Part shown: positions 53,901 to 63,382 of the stretch, in pieces
How positions within the stretch are numbered: the first letter of the stretch is position 1
Layout of the letters: every line of letters starts with the position of its first letter
Source of the DNA: Oreocharis arfaki
Lineage: Eukaryota > Chordata > Aves > Passeriformes > Paramythiidae
Reading direction: 5' to 3'
Length of the DNA: 64,000 nt
Assembly: GCA_013398015.1 (NCBI GenBank)
Contig: VZRR01004509.1
Location: 444,758 to 508,757, forward strand
Notes under the pieces: generated by a model
Seen by the model: only the letters and a program-made list of their open reading frames with translations
Databases searched by the model: none
What the model was told of the DNA's origin: nothing
Made by a program: the position numbers and the translations under genes

Positions 53901-56900
53901 TTCTGAATTCCCTCTCTGTGCTGGAACTTGCAGTACAGTTTCTATCACCTATTACTGTTATTACTCATCTGCCAATTATCTGTTCAATGTGTTCCAGGGG
54001 CCGCTGGAAAAGTCTCTGCAGAACTCTGTGGTTTCAGAACGTCAAAGAAATGTAGAACACAAAGTGTCAGCCATCAAGAACAGTGCTCAGGTAGTTTTTT
54101 TGTCCTGTTTGCTGTCTCTGCCCACATGATTTTCATACAGACACACCTGAACTATCTTTAAGCCAGGTAGCACAATGACTTCTGCCAACAGACACACCAA
54201 CCATTTTCCATTATTCCAAGGACATCTGCCCACACTAACTACTCAGGACACACCTGGATCCTTGGATGTTAGCAGCTGTCTGGGCTCGTTGTGAGAGCTG
54301 CCTGTTTTAAAGCTATCACACTCAGCCCTATATGAGTTGCAGACAGACCCCTGAGTGCAGTAAGAGCATACCTACAGTCTCTAAAAAGATGCAAGGTTCA
54401 GAAAATGAATTTTTGCAACTTCACCTCCTGTAGCTGGATCAGCAGTAGTTTAACCTTCATGACCTCTGAGTCACGTACCGAGACCTTTGTCGAGCCGAAG
54501 GCTACGTGACATAATTACGTGGTTTGGAGACGTGAGGGGACGAGAACACTGGGAGCTGATGGTAACCACTCTCCAGGAGTTTCTCATACCATTGCAGGGC
54601 AGAGCTGGGCTGAGTCAAACCCGTAGCTATGTTGCAGAGACCTTGAAAGCTCAGGGAACACCTGCCCATTCAGTTCAAGGCAGGATAAGGATTCAGATTA
54701 CCCACGGCTTTTTTGCTATCCCAGCCCCACTTTCAGCTTTGCAGCAGTCTCAGTGTGGAAATGATATTTGAAATACTTGTCCATATGTTGTTCAAGAGTA
54801 ACACTTTTGGTATACTGGAAAGAGATCCTAGCAGCATTCTCTCATCAGTGTCTCCTTTCACAGGGAAGAAGGGTTAGAGAGATCAAACCCTTAGAAGGAT
54901 AAAGGTAGTTTCAGAAGAATGTAATACTAGATCTCTATCTACACATGAAGTTGTAAGATAAGAGTTGCAGAGCAGGCAAAGAAGCAGCCTGTCACGATGC
55001 TCCTTCTGCCTGTGTGGGGAAGCACAGCCACCCCTGAAGGACCAGTGAAAATGAGAACAATTTCTAGATACCAGGGGTTTTTTTTAGTAGGTAATTAAGT
55101 TGAACACAGAAATTAGCCAGCTCCTCGTGTATGTAATTTCATACTTTACACATATAATTTAAAACTTTAGTTTCTAAAATAAAGAATAAAACAAAATGGC
55201 TAATTGTGTGTGGGCTCATTTAGCAAACAAGTTTCTGTATTTTCACAGACACTTAATGTGCACATCTTAGGGAACTAAAAAAGATTGTTTATGAGTTGTT
55301 GGCAAAATCAAGGCTTCCTATAAATAGCACAGAAATAGACCTTCGATGTACAACAGATAATTTCCTACAGTTTTATTTTCCTTCTTTTGCTGGGCTTTTT
55401 TGATTTATCATTGATTGGTTACTAGAAAATATCTTCAAAATTTTTAATAGCACATATGGAAAGAAACTTGCAAAATGCCAAAGCAGCAAAAACGTTTTAT
55501 TTCTTTATCCAAATTCTTAAAATATTCTGTAAATAAATTCTGTGAGCTCTACTTCTGTGTCTGACTCCCCCTTTTTTGGCTTTGCACACCCCAATTCAAT
55601 TTCCATTTAAGTAAATACAAAATTATCCTTTTGTCATGCTTTAAAGTTTCAAGAAAAGAGTGACATTATTGGCATAACAATTTCAGTTTAGCTCAAGCTA
55701 ACACAATCATTCCTACTTTCCACTATGTCATTGCACGAGTGAACAAGAAGGGATAAAGCTGAATCAACCACTGCCGACTGCAGGAGAGAGGATAATATTT
55801 GACTTTCTAAACAAGTAAAATAAATCTGTAGCTATAAATGTGTATTTATTATTCAATCATCCTTTTACAAGATAGTAAATGAGGGTTCCCAGAACTGTTC
55901 AAGGGTTTTCAAATGGTAAGAAAGGACAATACTACGTTACGCATTTGTTCATTTCTTTTCTGGGAAAGATGACTGACCAAGATGTGAAATACTTGGAAGA
56001 TTTGCAAGAGGAATTTGACTTCAGGTATAAAACAATACAGAGCTTAGGTAAGATTTTGTATACTAATTTGTAGATTCTCTAGGAAATGGCTGATTGTGCA
56101 GCTAGACTCCGGCATTAGGCAGTTTTGTGCATTACTTAAATAATATATGTAAACATAAAAATAGATCTTTAATTTTTATAAAATTATAGTCCTGGAACAT
56201 AAAGACTCTTTTGGGGTTAAGAGGGTAAAGAAGATCGTGTTAATAAAGAATAGCTATTTCCTATGGATAAGCTGCATAATGGCACATAAAGTAGTACATT
56301 TCTTAATGTCAAGAACCTATTTTTCAATTTCCTCACCTTTTCACATGGCCCTTCTTTGGCAGAATGTGGAACAGCCTCTTATTTCCCAGAGTTGTGCAAA
56401 ACTGATTTTTCTAGCCTCTAACTTGGCTCTCTGTTCTTTTTTGACCACAGTGGTGATAACCAGCTGGTAAGCACTCTGAATGCACGTTTGACCAGCCTGT
56501 GATGGCCGAGATCTGCACGTGGCAACAGTCCTTGCATGATCTCCTTCAGAAAAGAAACTGGGGTCCGCTTGTGTCTGCTCAGATATCTTTATATTATCTT
56601 CCTTTGAATATGCAAAGATACTGGGCTTGAAATGTCTGAGTCCTTAAGCACATCAATCCTAAATGTTGAAGGCTGGATACGACCCAGCAGTCAGAAGAGT
56701 TGCCACGGTTTAATGAGTTGCTAGTCATCAGGCCAGTCATAATTACTGACCACACAGATAACTGAAAGCTGCCCCACTCGCAAAATAAAACATGCTGACA
56801 TAAATGACTTTCAGGGCTTAAAATTTCGCTGCTCTGCTCCAGCACAGCCAGCTTACAGTGTGTGGGAGCAATTGCTGTGGATGAGCTGTTGATGGCTACT

Positions 56901-59900
56901 TGTCTGCCTCTACTGAAACATCTGCCCTAACTCACTAGGAAGGCATCAATCCAAAGCTTAGCAGACACACGGTTGGCACTGATTTCTTTTTTGAATGTAG
57001 CATGAAAGATGCAAAAGGTCGGGGAAAGTGAGGGTGGAGAAGAGCTGCATGAGCAAGAGCATGGGTGAGCTTAGGGACTCTTGAAAATAGTGCATGATCC
57101 AGAGAAGGACAAAAGTTAGAGAGAGGGGGAAATGCCCAGTGATCAGTGCTCCTGGCTGCTGAAATTCCCCTGGCGATGAACACTTTATCTCTATTTCAGA
57201 TGCCTCTCAGCCAGACATCATAATTCACATTGAGTCCAAAGAGCTTTAGCCTAACTGCTGACACCACGAGCACATTTGTGTGTACAGATCAATCACTGAT
57301 CCAAGCCAGATGTACGTAATACACAGGAGGATGCACAGGGATGAGAAATTTAGAGAACTCTGGGTATCATCTGTATGTTTTCTGCTTTTTCCTGCCCCAC
57401 ATGCACGTCTACAGACAGGATCCATAACACCTTATGTTGAACTAATACTAAAGTTAGTCCTTTCAAATGAAATATGCTGTTACATAATCTACTGATGTCC
57501 ACAGTTTATTTTTTCACTTGTTCATGCTGGAGTCTGGTTGTGGTTTTTTTCCTCTCCTCCCCTTATAAACAGGCACATGCACCCACACACATATTTATAC
57601 TGATTTTTTTTCATCCCCTGCAGAGCAGAATGACAAAAACAGCGCCCTCATTAAACAGGAAATGTTGGCGTTGCAGGCAATGCTCAATACTTTAGACTAC
57701 AAGAGAAAGGTTAGTGACAATGTTTTGTCATTTGTGGTTAATCTGCTTTCTCCCCTTATTCCCACACCAGATACTCAAATGTGTATGTGTGCCTTCTAAA
57801 ATTCTCAATTCAGAAGAACAGACAAATTACACAAGAGTAAAAAATTTGCAAAATGTTTGGGTGGGTCTGAGTGATTTTGACTAAAAGTTAAGAAATTGGC
57901 AATTAAGTAACAGCTCAATCAAGGATATGGTTCTGCACACCTCAAGAGTGAAGCAATTTGTTTGAGTCCATGGGGGAGCGGCAGCTTATGATTAAATCAA
58001 GCAAACAAAAACCAGTGCATTTTATATGATGCAAAACAAAAGCAGAACTTTTTGAACTTGACAGAGCTTGCAAGTGTCAAAATCTTGGAGGTGTTATACC
58101 CACAAAGAAGGCAACAATCTTCCCTCCTACCCCCCCAAAAGAAAAAGTTTTACTGAAGAAGAGATCATAGAGTTTCAGGATTAATATACAATGGGCGATG
58201 AATCCTGTCACTGAAGCAGTAGGAACTAAATATGGTTACTCTCAGAATAATGGAAAAAAATGTAATAAGCACTTCATGGTAATTGCTGAATTTCGCAGAT
58301 GTTGCCTGAGGTCAGTTTGTGGCAGCTTTCCTATTTTACAGGAAGTGCTCAGTAAAATAGGGCGTGTGATCCATGAGATCGATATGCTGATGAGCAACAT
58401 GCTGACTGAGGAGCTGCTGGACTGGAAGAGACGGCAGCAGATCGCCTGCATCGGGGGGCCCCTGCACGGTGGGCTCGATCAGCTCCAGAACTGGTAAACC
58501 TGCCTTGACCTCGTGTTTCCACTGAAAACCACAGGAAGTCTGCTGCACTTGAAATGATCATTCCTTTAGATCAGCTGCAACAGCAGCAAATTCATCAGCA
58601 GCTAAGGAAGTAAATACCTAAAAGGTGCTACCTAAAAGTGATGTGGTGGGCAACACTCGCTATTCAAAATTAACACTATGGTGAACTGCTGAGCCTGACT
58701 CATGGCAGTCACTCATTTTTGGGTCTGACAGTTCCTCCAGATACATGAGACACACTCTCTCCGGAGTTTTGCTTGAGTAAGAATGGTGCTGACTGAGTTT
58801 GTCATTGAAGACAGTGGGAGTTGTGTCTAGGCAGGGGCTGGGTATTAGCTTTTTGCTTTGACTCACTCCTCCAGACTTCACACTGTGCAGGAATTGAATG
58901 GCAGTAGTCTCTGTGGTGGCAGCTCTGAAGTGATTGCAAGTAAAAAGAAAATAGCATTATGTTTAAAAGATAACTGTCTTGGTTTGAAAGACAGGCGTCT
59001 GTTTAAGTGAGGCAGAAACCCTCTTTGAAATGGGAAATGCAACCCCCTTCTCTCCGGATTATTATAACTTTGAAATTAAGGGGCTTTCAGGCAAGGATAT
59101 GAGAAATAGGAATAACAGTTCTTTACTNGGTGGGTGCAGCAGCTCCGGTGAAAACAGCGGTCCCGTGGAAAGGGCCTGGTCCTCGCCTGAAGGTCGAGCG
59201 ATGCAGCCTCTCGTCCTCTGGAAGTCCAGCGGAGAGAAGCTCTCTTGTGCCTGAAAAACCTCTGATTATATCCAGGTGGGAAATGTTCAGTGCCCCCTCC
59301 CAGGCAGAGCATCTCACAATGGGGTGGTGAGGCACTGATGGGCCCATTAACAGGAGATAGTCCAGAGTCCGTTATCTATGAGTCCTTTGGCAAGGCACAA
59401 ATGCTCCCATTAACAGAAGATGGTCCGGAGGGAGGAGGCAAAGAAACACTGCCCCACCTGGTTTCACAGCTCATGAAGATGGTAATAGAATATACTGCAA
59501 CCCAGGACAATAACATACTCAGAGAATGTCAGCATAATCCCATGGTCATTTCTCTCCCATCAAAACTCTCATACGGAAAAGGTGAAGTAAAAATTAAGAA
59601 GTAAAAAGGAAGGAAAATCACCAGGAAAATTTTAGGCTTAAAAAAAAAAAGGTGGTTTTTTCCTTCTTTTTTTTTGTGTAGGTTCATTTTTTTTTTTCTG
59701 AAGTACTTTCTTTTTCCAATGAAGATGCTAAAAATAGCTTAAAAATGTAATTTTATACACACATACCCTATTGAACTGTTAGCAAGTGTGTTTGGATTTA
59801 TTTTTCCTTACTGCTTTTACACCTCTTCAGTCTTGTTAATTTGCTCATTTTGTATAAATATTATCCTTTTAAAGAGTACATTTTGCAAAACTACTGGGCT

Positions 59901-62900
59901 GTAGGAAAGAATTAATGTTGGCACAAGTGCCCTGCATGTACAGCATCAAGACCGTGTATATATTTCTTCCAAATTGTCACAGACAGTACGTTGTTGTGAA
60001 AATATTTATCTTTGAAGATGAAGTAGCTGATTTGCCCAATGTATTTATATACTCCTGTAAACAAAAGATGAATGGATGTGAGTTTGGGCAAAGCTGGAAA
60101 GCACCATTCTATACAAATTCTGATTTTCCTCAAGCAAGAACTTCAGTAGCTCTTGTGTTCTCAGAGATGGTTTACACGAAAGATTGCAAATTAATTCTTT
60201 GTCTTGCTGTAGCTTTACGCTGTTGGCAGAGAGTCTCTTTCAAGTCAGAAGGCAATTAGAAAAGCTGGATGAACTCTTGACCAGGCTGACTTACGATGGG
60301 GACCCTATTCCTGTGCAGAGACCTCAGCTGCTGGAAAAAGTCAACTTTCTGCTCTACAACCTCTTCCGGAAGTGCGTAAGCCACTGCCAGTGTACAGAAC
60401 TTCACCTCAACTGGTACAACAGTGAGAATACACTGTTAAGAAGAATAAAAAAAAAAGAAAAAGGAAAAATGTTTGACTATCTGAGGATTTTAAGGACCAG
60501 GTTCCTAATATAAGAAGTATGTACAGCTGTCATCAAAACTCATAGAAACTGAAGGTGCCAGGCAGCTTGTCATGAGTAGCATTTAAGGGTTTGTCATCAT
60601 GTTCTGACTCTGAGTGCATGCCAGAAATCCCCTTGTTTGAGGAGGAGTTATGTACATTCTGCTGAGAAAAGTTGTGGGGTCTTGTGTTTGTAGGCTTGCT
60701 ATTTTTTTTAAGGTAAATATGTCTTGTCTTTCCTCTTACCCACCAAGATACTCTTCCTGCTTCCCTCCCAACTCACTCTTCTATTAACAGATAAAATATA
60801 ATCATCATTTCTCTTGTCTTTTGTACTGGCTATACTAGAGATATACCACGAGTGAGTCTGTGAAAGTAAACTGTGCTCTATTGTTTGAGATATATATTAA
60901 AAAATTTAAATGATGGTTTAATTATGATAGTTTAATTTCCTTGGAGCCATGCTCAGTGTATTTTCATATTCTGTTTTATGGTTCTGATAAAAATTTAGAA
61001 GACCAAGACTTTTATCATCGTTGTATTTTAGGACTATAGAATTTGGTGTGATTTTCAACGTGTTACAAATATCTGTTTCTTACGGGAACAATTTAAATGA
61101 AAGTTAGACCACTGGATCATTTTGAGAACTGAGAGTTGGAATGCAGACCTCCCACTTCAGAATCTGTAGAGAAATAATTCTTTAAGAGATACCAGCCCTG
61201 TTCCGCACCCCCCCCCCAAAAAAACCCCACCTGTTTGTTCATACACATTCCTAAAAATCCATTTGTNNNNNNNAAAATCTGAGAAAAAAAAATTTTTTAA
61301 AAATACCCGCCCCTTTCCCCCCCCCCCCCCCCAAAAAAAACCCAGCTGTTTGTTCATACACATTCCTAAAAATCCATTTGTTTCACTTCTTCTCACACAG
61401 CTCCTTCGTGGTTGAAAGGCAGCCCTGCATGCCAACACACCCCCAGAGGCCAATGGTTCTCAAAACTTTAATACAGTTCACTGTTAAATTAAGGTAAGGG
61501 AAAAAATCTGATATAAAGCCCTTCATTTGTGTACAGTATTTTATCCTAGGAGAATCTAGAAAGCAAAGCAGACCAGTTTGTGTTAGGGGTCCTTTCAGCT
61601 GCAGGGAGATTTTCTGGAATGGGGATATGAAGTCCACAGAATCTGTCACGCAGAACAAGTGGCAATAAAGAGTAAAACATGAGGAAGAAAGGCAGATTGT
61701 GGCTAAAGGTGGCACCTTCAGGGTTCTGTATGCATTGAATTCTTGTTTTAATGACTTTACGAACTGAGTAAATAATGATCCATATCACACAAACCAAAAT
61801 CAGAATAGTCAGAGCCACTTCTGCACAGACGAAAGAGAAACTGCTGCATTTTGGGGGTCTCTGGTGAATCAGAGACAAGTTATTTCCCTTCCAGTAGCTC
61901 CTTGCCTGGCTTTTTGAAAGAACAAAAATTGGAGAGGAGCTCTCATTTCATTTCCACCACACAGCACAAAGTGCATGGAGGGTCAGGGGTGAGAAAAGAT
62001 GCATGAAGGAAAGCACACACACAATCTGTGCTGCAGTCAGAGATCATACAAATCCATCTCTTAATTATTACTACTTTGGTGTCTCTCCAGCCATTCCCTC
62101 AAACACATGCTAACTTTTCCACACACTTAGAGGGAGGGTAGGGCACCCACCACTGGTACAGCCCAGCTCTTCTGTCTGAGTATTCAACCCTGTAAATTGT
62201 GTTATAATCCTAGATGCCTAATCTGTTTTCAGATTATAATAATTTCTGATACTTTAATCTGGAGCAACCAGCCTGGTGTTTTCTGGTGAGACATTTATTC
62301 TTTTAATATTCACTCTCTCATTTTCTGTTTTGAAGGTTGCTAATTAAATTGCCAGAGCTGAACTACCAGATCAGAGTGAAAGCAACTATTGACAAGTAAG
62401 AAACTTAAAAGTGAAGATATTCTCTTTCTCCCCACTGAAACAACACAGGTTTTTTCAGTGGCTACCCTATCTGATTTTAAAACTGGTTTTAAAAGGAAAA
62501 GAAAAAAAAAAATTTAAAAACCCCACCAGTTAAAAGATCAGAGTAACATTTCCTTTTCATGTGGAAGATTTCTTTTTTTAAAACAAAGCTGCTAGGTCTA
62601 ACTGATGTTTTCAAAATAGAGGCAAGAAGTCCATTTAAGATTTGTCTCAAGACTGAGAAAAAATTCATCCGACTGATAGAGCAGCATCCCACACAAACTT
62701 GAGATCAAACTGTATTGCACTTATGGGATAGTTAGGTTTGAAGTATCTCCGAGCTCTCACCAGGCACCATCCCCAGCCCTAGGTACCAGCTACCTCCCTC
62801 CTTCTGCTGACTGTGCTTCTGCAAGCCCCTAAAAAACACCTTGACAGCATGGACATAAATGTTGGCCTGCAAGAAAGAGGGAAAACACCCAGTGAGGAGG

Positions 62901-63382
62901 GAGCAAGAGAAGCCAGGGCTGTTTCTCTCAAAAGCCATGTACTGGCTGATAATGAATAACAAGATAAAATACACTGCCTACATATGGCCAGATGCAAAAG
63001 TCTAAATGGACAGTATGAATTTCAGTTCTTCAAAACTTCTTTAAAAACTGTAGTCGTGTTGTCAATACAAACCAACTTTGACCAGGCAAAATCTACCATC
63101 TCTCAGATAGGCTTCTCAGCACAAGTCATGGCTTACACATTTACTGATTCACAATCTCTTTCCTCTCCCCCACCCCTCTTCTCTTTTAGGAATGTTTCAA
63201 CTGTAAGGTAAGACAATAAAAGTATCGCATTTATTGAACTTTTCCAATACAATGGTATTTGAGCACAGAAGTGTAATGTCCTCCACAGCAACCGCAGGTT
63301 CGTTCTGTGTGGAACGCACGTGAAAGCCATGAACATGGATGAGTCTGCAAATGGAAGCTTGTCCGTAGAATTCCGACATTTG
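38837..63382 (+). CDS. STAT4: STAT4, N-terminal 402 codons in 12 exons (3' part outside window)
   Basis: Signal transducer and activator of transcription 4. In the known pathway this cytoplasmic protein is tyrosine-phosphorylated by JAK2/TYK2 after IL-12, IL-23 or type I interferon signalling, dimerises, enters the nucleus and activates Th1/NK genes such as IFNG. Joining the twelve exons gives 1206 nt without stops, all introns being GT-AG. The protein starts MSQWSQVQQLEIKFLEQV and is collinear with mammalian STAT4. Residues 1-124 form the N-domain, about 136-315 the coiled coil with DWKRRQQIACIGG, and 316 onward the beginning of the DNA-binding domain with RQPCMPTHPQRP. Trp4 and Trp37, which contribute to the N-domain fold and tetramer interface in known structures, are present. 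STAT4 is preferred over STAT1 because of the start and the overall residue agreement. The linker, SH2 and transactivation regions (about 345 residues) lie to the right. Confidence 0.97.
38965..40433 (+). other. STAT4: STAT4 intron between coding exons 1 and 2
   Basis: 1469 bp, GT-AG, ending CTTTAG. AT-rich, with no transposon or RNA recognised. Confidence 0.9.
40434..40578 (+). CDS. STAT4: STAT4 coding exon 2
   Basis: Completes Trp43 and encodes residues 44-91, including ILLQNLIIQVDEQLDRV and EKNLLLIHNLKRVRKLLQ. These are the middle helices of the STAT N-domain. It starts in phase 2 and ends in phase 0 at CAG/GTGGGT. Confidence 0.97.
40579..53115 (+). other. STAT4: STAT4 large intron between coding exons 2 and 3
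   Basis: 12,537 bp, the largest visible intron. It corresponds in position to human STAT4 intron 3, which carries autoimmune-disease-associated variants. It is AT-rich. I see an imperfect short repeat at 52345-52425, a small CpG-containing pocket near 46600-46760, and a 28-bp stretch at 43191-43218 resembling the start of the 270-bp direct repeats. No gene or clear transposon is present. Confidence 0.9.
52345..52425. repeat. Imperfect ACTGAATGAAGG repeat
   Basis: The words CTGAATGAA and TGAAGG recur about five times with irregular spacing over 80 bp within the large STAT4 intron. It is a short degenerate tandem array. Confidence 0.5.
53116..53214 (+). CDS. STAT4: STAT4 coding exon 3
   Basis: Encodes residues 92-124, starting GKYHGNPMHIAVIISNCLRE and ending AAASMPVQ. 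This is the end of the N-domain and the beginning of the flexible linker. 99 nt, phase 0 on both sides, so skipping would keep frame. Acceptor TTGCAG, donor CAG/GTAATG. Confidence 0.97.
53215..53997 (+). other. STAT4: STAT4 intron between coding exons 3 and 4
   Basis: 783 bp, GT-AG, AT-rich, ending TTCCAG. Nothing else recognised. Confidence 0.9.
53998..54090 (+). CDS. STAT4: STAT4 coding exon 4
   Basis: Encodes residues 125-155 (GPLEKSLQNSVVSERQRNVE onward), the linker and the first part of coiled-coil helix 1. 93 nt, phase 0 on both sides. The donor CAG/GTAGTT is weaker than consensus, and the frame stays open for 13 more codons into the intron before TGA. Confidence 0.97.
54091..55968 (+). 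other. STAT4: STAT4 intron between coding exons 4 and 5
   Basis: 1878 bp, GT-AG, ending GGGAAAG. It contains a CpG-bearing pocket at 54472-54534 with four ACGTG cores (see findings). No transposon was recognised. Confidence 0.9.
54472..54534. promoter_or_regulatory. Cluster of four ACGTG cores
   Basis: In CpG-poor intronic DNA, a CACGT (ACGTG on the - strand) at 54472 is followed by ACGTG at 54504, 54517 and 54530, the last three spaced exactly 13 bp apart. The outer two form an 8-bp inverted repeat GTCACGTA...TACGTGAC. ACGTG is the core bound by many bHLH and bZIP factors, including HIF (RCGTG) and USF/TFE families. Function as an enhancer is inference. Confidence 0.35.
55969..56047 (+). 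CDS. STAT4: STAT4 coding exon 5
   Basis: Encodes residues 156-181 and one base of Glu182: MTDQDVKYLEDLQEEFDFRY then KTIQSL. It is part of coiled-coil helix 1. The acceptor has a purine-rich end (GGGAAAG), but the reading frame and homology fix the boundary. 79 nt, phase 0 to 1. Confidence 0.96.
56048..57623 (+). other. STAT4: STAT4 intron between coding exons 5 and 6
   Basis: 1576 bp, GT-AG, ending CCCTGCAG. AT-rich; nothing recognised. Confidence 0.9.
57624..57709 (+). CDS. STAT4: STAT4 coding exon 6
   Basis: Completes Glu182 and encodes QNDKNSALIKQEMLALQAML then NTLDYKRK up to residue 210: the end of helix 1 and the turn into helix 2 of the coiled coil. 86 nt, phase 1 to 0, donor AAG/GTTAGT. 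Confidence 0.96.
57710..58341 (+). other. STAT4: STAT4 intron between coding exons 6 and 7
   Basis: 632 bp, GT-AG, ending TTTACAG; includes a short C7/A4 homopolymer run near 58130. Nothing else recognised. Confidence 0.9.
58342..58493 (+). CDS. STAT4: STAT4 coding exon 7
   Basis: Encodes residues 211-260 and two bases of Cys261: EVLSKIGRVIHEIDMLMSNM, then LTEELLDWKRRQQIACIGGP and LHGGLDQLQN. WKRRQQIACIGGP is a hallmark of the STAT coiled-coil domain. Locally GC-richer than the neighbouring exons. Donor TG/GTAAAC, phase 2. Confidence 0.97.
58975..59509 (+). mobile_element. Solo LTR of an avian endogenous retrovirus
   Basis: A 535-bp element beginning TGTCTTGGTTTGAAAGACAG and ending CCCAGGACA, so it has the TG...CA ends of a retroviral LTR. 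It is flanked on both sides by the 5-bp direct repeat ATAAC (58970-58974 and 59510-59514), a target-site duplication. Five bases fits ERVL-type integration (ERV1 usually gives 4, ERVK 6). The start resembles LTR families I know from songbird genomes; the exact family name needs a library search. No internal viral genes remain, as expected after LTR-LTR recombination. It contains one N at 59128. Same-strand orientation relative to STAT4 is inferred from the start motif. Confidence 0.88.
59128..59128. other. Single N inside the LTR
   Basis: One ambiguous base inside the solo LTR, possibly a filled gap. Sequence near it should be treated with caution. Confidence 0.95.
60213..60371 (+). CDS. STAT4: STAT4 coding exon 8
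   Basis: Completes Cys261 and encodes FTLLAESLFQVRRQLEKLDE, then LLTRLTYDGDPIPVQRPQLL and EKVNFLLYNLFR, ending with two bases of Asn314. These are the last coiled-coil helices. 159 nt, phase 2 at both ends. The donor is AA/GTGCGT; a second GT four bases downstream (GTAAGC) competes with it. The first is chosen because it restores the conserved NSFVVERQP with the next exon. Confidence 0.95.
60372..61400 (+). other. STAT4: STAT4 intron between coding exons 8 and 9
   Basis: 1029 bp as assembled, GT-AG, ending TCACACAG. Its last 240 bp contain a noisy duplicated segment around seven Ns, so the true intron is probably about 115 bp shorter. Confidence 0.9.
61159..61381. repeat. Noisy duplicated segment around 7 Ns
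   Basis: 61159-61266 and 61274-61381 are two versions of one 108-bp sequence on either side of NNNNNNN at 61267-61273. The shared end reads TGTTTGTTCATACACATTCC then TAAAAATCCATTTGT. The second version has expanded homopolymers (runs of C and A), as from a low-quality read. This is best read as an assembly artefact 20 bp upstream of a splice acceptor. Confidence 0.85.
61401..61493 (+). CDS. STAT4: STAT4 coding exon 9
   Basis: Completes Asn314 and encodes SFVVERQPCMPTHPQRPMVL then KTLIQFTVKL, ending with two bases of Arg345. This is the start of the immunoglobulin-like DNA-binding domain and one of the most conserved STAT segments. 93 nt, phase 2 at both ends, strong donor AAG/GTAAGG. Confidence 0.97.
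61494..62335 (+). other. STAT4: STAT4 intron between coding exons 9 and 10
   Basis: 842 bp, GT-AG, ending TTTTGAAG. The 110-aa open frames on the opposite strand here are unrecognised and probably spurious. Confidence 0.9.
62336..62395 (+). CDS. STAT4: STAT4 coding exon 10
   Basis: 60 nt encoding the end of Arg345 and LLIKLPELNYQIRVKATID with two bases of Lys365: a beta-strand region of the DNA-binding domain. Phase 2 at both ends; donor AA/GTAAGA. Confidence 0.96.
62396..63189 (+). other. STAT4: STAT4 intron between coding exons 10 and 11
   Basis: 794 bp, GT-AG, with a strong pyrimidine tract before the acceptor CTTTTAG. Nothing else recognised. Confidence 0.9.
63190..63207 (+). CDS. STAT4: STAT4 coding exon 11 (18-nt microexon)
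   Basis: Only 18 nt: the last base of Lys365, NVSTV, and two bases of Ser371. It is required to reproduce the conserved KNVSTVSNRRF segment. Acceptor TTTTAG, donor AAG/GTAAGA. It is in frame (phase 2 both sides), so skipping would remove six residues from a loop in the DNA-binding domain without a frameshift. Too short for ordinary ORF detection. Confidence 0.93.
63208..63288 (+). other. STAT4: STAT4 81-bp intron between coding exons 11 and 12
   Basis: The shortest intron in the visible gene, 81 bp, GTAAGA to CCACAG, near the lower size limit for vertebrate introns. Confidence 0.93.
63289..63382 (+). CDS. STAT4: STAT4 coding exon 12
   Basis: Completes Ser371 and encodes NRRFVLCGTHVKAMNMDESA then NGSLSVEFRHL to residue 402, within the DNA-binding domain. 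It ends in phase 0 at TTG/GTAGGT. The following conserved segment, beginning QPKE in mammals, is not found before the window edge, so it must lie in the next exon to the right. Confidence 0.96.

Larger units (their letters stand above)
58494..60212 (+). other. STAT4: STAT4 intron between coding exons 7 and 8
   Basis: 1719 bp, GT-AG, ending GCTGTAG. Nearly a third of it is the solo LTR at 58975-59509, so the pre-insertion intron was about 1.2 kb. A poly-A/poly-T low-complexity stretch lies at 59640-59700. Confidence 0.9.

Noticed and set aside
59030..59604. Short open frames inside and after the solo LTR
   Set aside because: The element has no internal retroviral region; these frames do not resemble any retroviral protein and are chance openings.
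61157..61715. Reverse-strand open frames of 98-110 codons in STAT4 introns
   Set aside because: They run over the noisy duplication, the Ns or the antisense of coding exon 9, with no family match.
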